Assembly: GCF_039939195.1 (NCBI RefSeq) | Contig: NZ_JBDUUH010000004.1 | Span: forward strand, 310,001 to 374,000 | DNA length: 64,000 nt | Source of the DNA: Foliimonas ilicis | Lineage (GTDB): Bacteria > Pseudomonadota > Alphaproteobacteria > Rhizobiales > Rhizobiaceae | Direction: 5' to 3' | Shown: one piece after another, positions 40,646 through 47,304 of the stretch | How positions within the stretch are numbered: position 1 is the stretch's first letter | Layout of the letters: each line of letters begins with the position of its first letter | Position numbers and translations under genes: made by a program | Notes under the pieces: generated by a model | The model's database searches: none | Told to the model about the DNA's origin: nothing | The model's input: only the letters and a program-made list of their open reading frames with translations

Positions 40646-42010
40646 TCATGCCCTCCCATTCGAGGTGAGTGCTTTGTGAATGCTTTCGGCTGCATCGCGC
40701 CCTTGGGCGACAGCGGAAACCGTCAGATCGTCACCGCCGAAAATGCAGTCGCCACCGGCCCAGACCTTGGTCATAGACGTGCGACCTTCATCATCGACCT
40801 TGATGCGGCCTGCTTCCATGTCGAGCGATGCGCCGCTGCCGTTGAGTGCTGCGGGCTCGAAGCTCTGGCCGATCGCCTTGAACACCTGATCGGCTGGCAG
40901 AGTGATTTTCTCGCCCGTTCCGACAAGGCGTTCACCGTCGAGCTTTGTGTATTCGAGTTCGATCGCGCTGACGCGCCCGCCATCCGCGATGACACGGCTG
41001 GGCTGCAGCCAATGGCGGATCATCACGCCGTTGGCGGCGGCCAGATCCTGCTCATATTCGGAAGCGTTCATATGCTCCTGCCCGCGACGGTAGCAGATCG
41101 TGACCTCCTCCGCGCCAAGCAGCTTGGACTGCACGGCCGCATCGATGGCCGTCATGCCGCCGCCAATGACGACGACGCGCCGCCCAACCGGCAACGACCC
41201 CAGATCATGCGACTGCCGAAGAACGGAAATGAACGCGACCGCATTGTCGACGCCGTCCGCATCTTCACCATCGGCGCGCAACGCGTTGACGCCGCTCAGC
41301 CCCATGCCGAGGAAAACCGCATCATAGCTGCCGACCAGATCCGAGAGGTGATAATCGCGACCGAGCGCCGTATCGTTCTCGATCTTGATGCCGCCGATGC
41401 CGGTCACATAATCGACCTCGGCCTGCGCGAAATCCTCGGTGCTTTTGTAGGCCGCGATGCCGTATTCGTTGAGACCGCCAGCCTTGGAGCGGGCCTCGAG
41501 GATCGTCACTTCGTGACCGTGCTTTGCAAGACGATGCGCTGCCGCAAGGCCCGCCGGGCCAGCGCCGACTACGGCGATTTTTTTGCCGCTTGTCGCTTCG
41601 CGTTCGTAAAATTGCTTGTCCTGCTCCATCGCGATGTCAGTCGCATAGCGCTGGAGACGTCCGATCTGAACCGGCTTGCCTTCCGCGACCTCGCGCACGC
41701 AGACCTCTTCGCAAAGCGTCTCAGTCGGGCAAACGCGGGCGCACATGCCGCCAAGAATGTTCTGATCGAAGATCGTCTTGGCCGAACCGATGGGATTGCC
41801 GGTCGAAATCTGCCTTATGAACAGCGGAATATCGATCGAGGTCGGGCACGCCTGCATGCAGGGCGCATCGTAGCAGAAATAGCAACGATCGGATTCGACC
41901 AGCGCCTCATGATGATCCAGCGGCGGATGAAGGTCCGAGAAATTTTCGGCATATTGCGTGGGCGACAGACGTCCGCCGACAATACCTCCCTTGAAAAGTC
42001 CTTCTGCCAT
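40646..42010 (-). CDS. preT: Dihydropyrimidine dehydrogenase subunit PreT
   Basis: The protein has 454 residues. An N-terminal Fe-S domain with CYFCYDAPCMQACPT and CARVCPTETLCEEVC is followed by an FAD site (VVGAGPAGLAAAHRLAKHG) and an NAD(P)H site (VVVIGGGMTAIDAAVQSKLLGAE), as in the glutamate-synthase small subunit/DPD N-terminal half. It passes electrons to PreA. The C-terminal GGDCIFGGDDLTVSAVAQGRDAA is the family FAD clamp. It is first in the preT-preA operon, with a RutR-like site 52 nt upstream of the start. Confidence 0.95.
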   Translation of the reverse strand: MAEGLFKGGIVGGRLSPTQYAENFSDLHPPLDHHEALVESDRCYFCYDAPCMQACPTSIDIPLFIRQISTGNPIGSAKTIFDQNILGGMCARVCPTETLCEEVCVREVAEGKPVQIGRLQRYATDIAMEQDKQFYEREATSGKKIAVVGAGPAGLAAAHRLAKHGHEVTILEARSKAGGLNEYGIAAYKSTEDFAQAEVDYVTGIGGIKIENDTALGRDYHLSDLVGSYDAVFLGMGLSGVNALRADGEDADGVDNAVAFISVLRQSHDLGSLPVGRRVVVIGGGMTAIDAAVQSKLLGAEEVTICYRRGQEHMNASEYEQDLAAANGVMIRHWLQPSRVIADGGRVSAIELEYTKLDGERLVGTGEKITLPADQVFKAIGQSFEPAALNGSGASLDMEAGRIKVDDEGRTSMTKVWAGGDCIFGGDDLTVSAVAQGRDAAESIHKALTSNGRA

Positions 42011-42061
42011 TCAAGTTCCCCATTATTTTCATTTTGAGGAAAGGCTAGCACAGATTATTTT

Positions 42062-42077
42062 TTTATCAATCGGTCAA
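42062..42077. promoter_or_regulatory. Second RutR-like operator, upstream of preT
   Basis: On the minus strand TTGACC-GATT-GATAAA matches 11 of 14 fixed RutR positions, with one perfect half-site. It lies 52-67 nt upstream of the preT start, suitable for repression. Confidence 0.55.
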
Positions 42078-42110
42078 ATTTCTGGATAAGCAGTTGAATT
42101 TACGAGATAA

Positions 42111-42135
42111 AAACATGACAAATATAGTCATGTTT
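42111..42135. repeat. 25-bp palindrome upstream of preT
   Basis: AAACATGAC-AAATATA-GTCATGTTT is a perfect 9-bp inverted repeat with a 7-bp AT spacer, 101 nt upstream of preT and at the edge of the structured region that follows. It could be an operator for another regulator or a small hairpin. Confidence 0.5.
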
Positions 42136-42139
42136 ATGT

Positions 42140-42600
42140 GAAGTGGTGGCGCGTCCTTCGAAGCACGCAGGAACATTTCACCATCGCCACGCCCGCTTTC
42201 CGCGTCTGGCCATTGTCAAAGAACCGGGAGCGGGGCGCTTGCCCGTGCCTTCCTAGTAGTTTGTATACGTGGCGCGACGTCCGCACCCCGCCGGTCGGAG
42301 CTCGAAAAGCCAAGTTGTTGGCTTCTCGCCCGCTGCGCGGACCGCTCCTCACCTGCTACCCAGTCGGTCGGGCACAATGTTTCCTGCATTCAATAATGCA
42401 GGCAAACATCGCGGTTTCTCCGCACGCTTTGGGATGTTTCATCGGCGGGGTTTGTCACTTCCCGCCATGAACGCATCTTCGACGCGCCGACCTGTCGGAT
42501 GCCCTCGGGTCCAACAGCTACCGTAGCTGTTGGCGGGAGGTCACCGCTGTCTGAACCGATACCCGGTGCGCACCGGCTTCCCGCTCAGACAGTGGGAGAA
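42140..42600 (+). ncRNA. Hairpin-rich gene-free region, possible structured RNA or repeat
   Basis: No credible gene is seen in these 460 bp, yet perfect hairpins are dense. They are AAGCCAA-gttg-TTGGCTT (about 42307), CCTGCATT-caat-AATGCAGG (about 42383), GGCGGG...CCCGCC (about 42444), an 11-bp stem CCAACAGCTAC with GTAGCTGTTGG (about 42511), and CTGTCTGA...TCAGACAG (42547-42592) enclosing CGGTGCGCACCG. The strand is uncertain. A short minus-strand frame (42134-42352) gives a peptide with SRFFDNGQTRKAGVAMVKC, which I remember from many tiny Rhizobiales 'hypothetical proteins'. That would fit a repeated non-coding element annotated by mistake. Confidence 0.4.
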
Positions 42601-42720
42601 TGATAGGTGCGGGGTGTGAGGGGGTGGATAAAAAACATGAAATTGGAGGTTTTTATTCACGCACCGGGTGGCAGATGAGAGGGGGTGTAGAAATTTGGCT
42701 AGAGCCTTTCCGGCTCGGGT

Positions 42721-42846
42721 AGAGCTGCCCCTCATCCCGCTGCCGCGACCTTCTCCCCGTTAAGGACGGGGAGAAGGAGGCTGACCGCAACGTTCACGTC
42801 CCCCTCTCCCCGTTCTTCACGGGGAGAGGGTAAGGGTGAGGGGCTC
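42721..42846. repeat. Palindromic element B, copy 1
   Basis: The ends AGAGCTGCCCCTCATCCC and its near-complement (GGGTGAGGGGCTCTT) enclose two inner hairpins, CTTCTCCCCGT/ACGGGGAGAAG and CCTCTCCCCGT/ACGGGGAGAGG. It belongs to the same class as copy 2 at 45474-45607. There is no coding frame. The remaining gap to 42962 shows nothing recognisable. Confidence 0.8.
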
Positions 42847-42962
42847 TTTCCATCAAAGCCTGAAATGATCCAAGCCTTTGAAGTCAAAACTATAAACGAA
42901 TGACGACCGCCCGGAGCCATAGCGAAGGGCTCGAGCCAAAGCGAGCCTCGAAGGACGCACCT

Positions 42963-45389
42963 TTAACCCCGCAACCGCTCGAAATTCGCATCGAACAGCG
43001 GCGTCGGCTGCATCGTCGCGGCGTGGCGGCGGCCGAGGAATTCTATTTCGAAGCCGTCGCTTTCCTCGGCGATTTCCTTCGGCACATAGCCGATCGCGAC
43101 GGACTTCTTTGAGCCATGTGCATAGCCGCCCGATGTGACCCAGCCGCGCACGTCTCCGTTGAACCAGATCGGCTCGTCGCCGATCACATCGGCATCGATT
43201 GCATCGACGACAAAGGCGCGAAGGCGAAGCTTGCCGCCTTCCTTGCGCTCGGCAGCAGCGGCGGCTTTTCCGATGAAATCGGCCTCCTTGGCATAGGCGA
43301 CGAAGCGGTCCAGCCCTGCTTCCAGCGGGCCGTAGATCGGGCGGTATTCGCGTGCCCACGAACCGTAGTTCTTCTCAAGCCGCAGCGCATTCAAGGCGCG
43401 CGAGCCGAACAGGCCGATGCCGAACTCCTCGCCTGCTGCCATAAGGGCGGCATAGACCGCACGCTGATATTCCGGCGCGACCCAGATTTCGTAGCCGAGA
43501 TCGCCGGTATAGCTGACGCGCCCGACGAGGCATGGCGACATTCCGATATCGATGCGCTGAATGGCCATGAAGGGAAAGGCCGAATTGGAGACACCCGCGC
43601 GAGTGACTTTCGCCAGCACCTCCCTCGCCTTCGGTCCGGCAATCGACAGGCCGGTCATGCGCTGTCCCAAGCCGTCGAGCGTCACTGAACCATCTGCCGG
43701 AAGGTGCTTCTCGAACCAGCGCATATGATACTGCTCGGCAATGCCGGAACCGGCGATATACCACTCATCGTTGCCCAGATTGGCAAGCGTGAAATCGCCG
43801 ATCAGCTTGCCGTCTTCCTTCAGCATTGGTGCTAGTGTCATATGACCGGGCTGCGGCAGTTTGCAGGCAAGCAGCCTGTCAAGCCACGCGGCAGCGCCCG
43901 TGCCCTTGACGCTGTATTTCGCAAAGCCCGAAATCTCGGACAATCCAACGGCTTCGCGAACCGTTTTCACCTCGCCTGCGACATGCTCGAAATCGCTCGA
44001 GCGACGCCATGAGAACTCGTCCTTGACGCCTTCCGGCGCGAACCAGAGCGGCACCTCCAGCCCATAGGCAGCGCCCCATTGCGCACCTTTTTGCGAAAGA
44101 AGATCGTAAACCGGCGTCGTCTTCAGCGGACGCCCGGCAGGCAATTCCTCATTCGGGAAGCGGATAGAAAAGCGGCGCGAATAATTCTCGCGGACCTTGG
44201 CGTTCGTGTAGGCCATGCTCGCCCAGTCACCATAACGCGCAACATCCATTGCCCAGATATCCGCGCCCGGATCGCCCTCGATCATCCAGTTTGCGAGCGC
44301 CAGCCCGACACCGCCGCCCTGGCTGAACCCGGCCATCACGCCGCACGCGACCCAGAAGCCCGGCAGGCCGCGCACCGGCCCGACCAGCGGGTTGCCATCC
44401 GGCGCGAAGGTGAAAGGCCCGTTGATGATCTGCTTGATGCCCGTATTCTGGAACGCCGGGAAATGGCGGAAGCCGACTTCCAGAGAAGGCGCGATACGGT
44501 CGATATCCGGCTCCAGAAGTTCGTGGCCGAAGTTCCAAGGCGTCTGATATTCTGACCACGGCTTATTGGCCTTCTCATAGGTGCCCATGAGCATGCCGCC
44601 GCGTTCCTGACGCAAATAAAGCTCGCCGTCGAAATCAATCGCGTGGATGATTTCCGTGCCGGTCTTGCGGTTCCACTCGGCGACTTCGGGCATGTCCTCG
44701 GTGATGAGATACATATGCTCCATCGCCAGAACCGGCAGTTCCAGCCCAACCATGCGGCCCACTTCGCGCGCCCACAGGCCGCCCGCATTCACGACATGCT
44801 CGGTAACGATTTCACCCTTGTTGGTGATGACGCGCCACATGCCGTCTTCGCGCCGCACGATGTCTTCCACCTTATTGAAGCGTTCGACCTCCGCCCCCAG
44901 AACGCGCGCGGCTTTCGCATAGGCATGAGTGACGCCGGACGGGTCCAGATGCCCATCGACCACCGTGCGCACCGCGCCGACGAATTCGTTGGGATCGAGA
45001 AGCGGCATGATTTCGCCCGCTTCCTTGGCCGAAATTTCTTCCAGTTCGATACCGAGATACCTGCCCTTGGCGACAAGATTGCGCAGCCAGTCCATGCGCG
45101 CGGTGGTCGCTGCCAGCATCACGCCACCAGTCAGATGCACGCCCGTCGCCTGCCCCGAAAGCTCCTCGATTTCCTTGTAAAGATTGATTGTATATTTCTG
45201 CAATTTGGCGACGTTAGGATCGCCGTTCACCGTATGCATGCCGCCTGCCGCATGCCAGGTCGAGCCGGATGTCAGCTCGTCACGTTCGAGCAGAACGACG
45301 TCCTTCCACCCGGCCCGCGCCAGATGGAACAGGACGGAACACCCGACCACACCTCCGCCAATGACCACGACCTTTGCATGCGACTTCAT
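42963..45389 (-). CDS. FAD-dependent dimethylglycine/sarcosine dehydrogenase-like enzyme with GcvT domain
   Basis: The protein has 808 residues. An N-terminal DAO-type FAD domain (VVIGGGVVGCSVLFHLARAGWKDVVLLERDELTSGSTWHAAGG) has His46 in the position that binds FAD covalently in mammalian DMGDH/SARDH. The FAO linker and C-terminal aminomethyltransferase (GcvT) domains (about 430-800) contain GFAKYSVKGTGAAAWLDRL, GRVSYTGDLGYEIWV and GSRALNALRLEKNYGSW, and should bind tetrahydrofolate to trap formaldehyde. Likely substrates are dimethylglycine or sarcosine, or another N-methyl amino acid. It lies downstream of an MttB-family gene and an importer. Confidence 0.88.
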   Translation of the reverse strand: MKSHAKVVVIGGGVVGCSVLFHLARAGWKDVVLLERDELTSGSTWHAAGGMHTVNGDPNVAKLQKYTINLYKEIEELSGQATGVHLTGGVMLAATTARMDWLRNLVAKGRYLGIELEEISAKEAGEIMPLLDPNEFVGAVRTVVDGHLDPSGVTHAYAKAARVLGAEVERFNKVEDIVRREDGMWRVITNKGEIVTEHVVNAGGLWAREVGRMVGLELPVLAMEHMYLITEDMPEVAEWNRKTGTEIIHAIDFDGELYLRQERGGMLMGTYEKANKPWSEYQTPWNFGHELLEPDIDRIAPSLEVGFRHFPAFQNTGIKQIINGPFTFAPDGNPLVGPVRGLPGFWVACGVMAGFSQGGGVGLALANWMIEGDPGADIWAMDVARYGDWASMAYTNAKVRENYSRRFSIRFPNEELPAGRPLKTTPVYDLLSQKGAQWGAAYGLEVPLWFAPEGVKDEFSWRRSSDFEHVAGEVKTVREAVGLSEISGFAKYSVKGTGAAAWLDRLLACKLPQPGHMTLAPMLKEDGKLIGDFTLANLGNDEWYIAGSGIAEQYHMRWFEKHLPADGSVTLDGLGQRMTGLSIAGPKAREVLAKVTRAGVSNSAFPFMAIQRIDIGMSPCLVGRVSYTGDLGYEIWVAPEYQRAVYAALMAAGEEFGIGLFGSRALNALRLEKNYGSWAREYRPIYGPLEAGLDRFVAYAKEADFIGKAAAAAERKEGGKLRLRAFVVDAIDADVIGDEPIWFNGDVRGWVTSGGYAHGSKKSVAIGYVPKEIAEESDGFEIEFLGRRHAATMQPTPLFDANFERLRG

Positions 45390-45473
45390 GAGATTGTCCG
45401 TTTTTTCAATGGGTTGGATGGGGTTTGGGATTCAGGATGGGAAGGAGTTGAATCGATTTGTGAGGCGTAGCGC

Positions 45474-45607
45474 TCCGTCCAACACCCCTCATCCGACCTC
45501 GCTTCGCTCGGCCACCTTCTCCCGCAAGGGGAGAAGGAAATGCGCCCTGCCTTCTCCCCCTGTGGGAGAAGGCGCCCCGAAGGGGCGGATGAGGGGTGTT
45601 GGACGGA
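45474..45607. repeat. Palindromic element B, copy 2 (perfect 22-bp terminal inverted repeats)
   Basis: TCCGTCCAACACCCCTCATCCG at 45474-45495 is the exact complement of 45586-45607. Inner hairpins include CTTCTCCCGCAAGGGGAGAAG and CCTTCTCCCCCTGTGGGAGAAGG. It fills the gap between the MttB-like and dehydrogenase genes of one apparent operon. Confidence 0.92.
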
Positions 45608-45623
45608 ATGCGACACAAAAACC

Positions 45624-47165
45624 TCAAGGCTCCCCCACCCCAATATCTTCCTTGCGTTTCGCCACATAAGCGTCGAGTTCTTCGCGGATCGCCGCGTCCA
45701 TCACCGGCTCCTCATACTCATCCAGCGCCTTCTTCCAAAGCCGCGTGGCGCGCTGCGTGGCGTCTAGCGCGCCAGCTTCCTGCCAGCTTTCGTAATTCTG
45801 CCAGTTCGAAACAAGCGGCTGATAGAAGGCGGTCGAATAGCGCTCCAGCGTGTGCGGCTCGCCGAAGAAATGGCCGCCGGTCGGCACGCGACCCAGAGCA
45901 TCCAGCGCAAGCTCGCCCTCATTCACCTCGATCGGGCGCAGGAACTCCATGACGTGCTGGATCATTTCCACGTCGAGAATTAGCTTTTCGAACGAGGCGG
46001 TGAGCCCGCCTTCTTGCCAGCCAGCAGCGTGATAGACGAGATTTCCGTGGCCAAGCACCGCGCCCCACAGCCCCATCATGGTCTCGTATGCACCTTGCGC
46101 ATCCGCCGCATTGGAAGCGCTGCCCGGCGTCGTGCGATAAGGCAGATTGTAGCGCCGCGCGAGCTGGCCGGACGCGACATTGGCCTTTGAATTTTCGGGG
46201 GTTCCGAAAGCGGGCGCGCCGGAGCGCATGTCCACATTCGAGGTGAACGCGCCGTAGATGACCGGCGTGCCGGGATTGATAAGCTGCGTGAGCACGATGC
46301 CGAAAAGCGCTTCCGCGTTCTGCTGCGCCAGCGCGCCTGCCAGCGTGACCGGGCTCATCGCACCCATGAGCGTAAAAGGCGTGATCGCGACAGACTGGCC
46401 GTGTTCGGCCATCGTCATCAACCCGTCGGACATGGAATCGTCGTAGCGGCGCGGCGAATTGACGGAGATGATCGTGGTGACGCCGGGGCTGGATTTCATT
46501 TCATCCAAAGTCAGCCCACGCGAAATCGCCATCATGTTGATGCCGTCCAGCGCGCGACCGGAACCGATTGCCGAGACGTGAAAGCTTTTGTCGGTGAGTG
46601 TGAGGTTCGCCAGATAGGTATCGAGATGGCGCGAATTCGCAGGCATTTCGACCGGCGCGCAGACCTGATTGCCGAGCATGTGGATGCAGTTGAAATGCTG
46701 CGCTAGGCGCACGAGATCGCAATAGTCGCGGTGGTTTCCAGACCGCCGACCGCGTTCGAAATCATGGACATTCGGCGGCCCGGCAACGAGGGTGAAGTTG
46801 ATCGTATTGCCACCGATGGTGACACGATGGTCAGGGTTGCGCGGCGTGAGATCGAATGTCGATGGTGCGGTTTTCAATGCCTCATCGATCAGCCCGCGGT
46901 CCAGCCACACGGTTTGCGTCGCGTGATCAACCTTCGCACCGGCCTTCTCGAACACATCGAGCGCCTTCGGGCTCATCATCTCGATGCCGAAATTTTCCAG
47001 AATATGCATCGAGGCTTCATGGATCGCCTCGACCTGATCCGCCGACAAAAGCTGCATGGGCGGATAAGGGTTTCGCACCTGCCGCAATGGCAGTTGCGGG
47101 ATGACGCTCGGCCCTTTGGATTGGGCGCGGGAGGCGGAGCGTCGGCGGCGAGGTTCAGCGTTCAT
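45624..47165 (-). CDS. Trimethylamine methyltransferase (MttB) family protein, non-pyrrolysine
   Basis: The protein has 513 residues. The MTTB TIM barrel is recognisable over residues 30-490 (AIHEASMHILENFGIEMMSPKALDVFEKAGA, GGNTINFTLVAGPPNVHD, HMLGNQVCAPVEMP, SPRRYDDSMSDGLM, FTLMGAMSPVTLAGALAQQNAEALFG, PGTPVIYGAFTSNVDM). The reading frame has no internal amber codon, so it is not a pyrrolysine enzyme. Non-Pyl members such as MtgB demethylate glycine betaine or related quaternary amines. No corrinoid protein or Pyl genes are nearby. With the importer and a DMGDH-like enzyme it suggests aerobic use of a quaternary amine. Confidence 0.88.
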   Translation of the reverse strand: MNAEPRRRRSASRAQSKGPSVIPQLPLRQVRNPYPPMQLLSADQVEAIHEASMHILENFGIEMMSPKALDVFEKAGAKVDHATQTVWLDRGLIDEALKTAPSTFDLTPRNPDHRVTIGGNTINFTLVAGPPNVHDFERGRRSGNHRDYCDLVRLAQHFNCIHMLGNQVCAPVEMPANSRHLDTYLANLTLTDKSFHVSAIGSGRALDGINMMAISRGLTLDEMKSSPGVTTIISVNSPRRYDDSMSDGLMTMAEHGQSVAITPFTLMGAMSPVTLAGALAQQNAEALFGIVLTQLINPGTPVIYGAFTSNVDMRSGAPAFGTPENSKANVASGQLARRYNLPYRTTPGSASNAADAQGAYETMMGLWGAVLGHGNLVYHAAGWQEGGLTASFEKLILDVEMIQHVMEFLRPIEVNEGELALDALGRVPTGGHFFGEPHTLERYSTAFYQPLVSNWQNYESWQEAGALDATQRATRLWKKALDEYEEPVMDAAIREELDAYVAKRKEDIGVGEP

Positions 47166-47304
47166 CGACGCAGACTACGCCGCTTGCCTCGTCTTACTGT
47201 CAGAAAACCGTCACTTAACGGCGAGATTTTAACTCAGGCGTCATTTCGGATTTCGAATAATAAAATAGCGGCATTTTACGCCGGTATTTCAAAAACAGAT
47301 TCAG

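Noticed and set aside
42134..42352. 72-residue minus-strand open frame as a gene
   Set aside because: The peptide has unnatural Arg/Ser-rich composition, no ribosome site was noted, and it lies over hairpins; a non-coding element explains it better.
45624..47165. Pyrrolysine-containing trimethylamine methyltransferase
   Set aside because: The frame is complete without an in-frame UAG, and no pyl genes are seen in the window.
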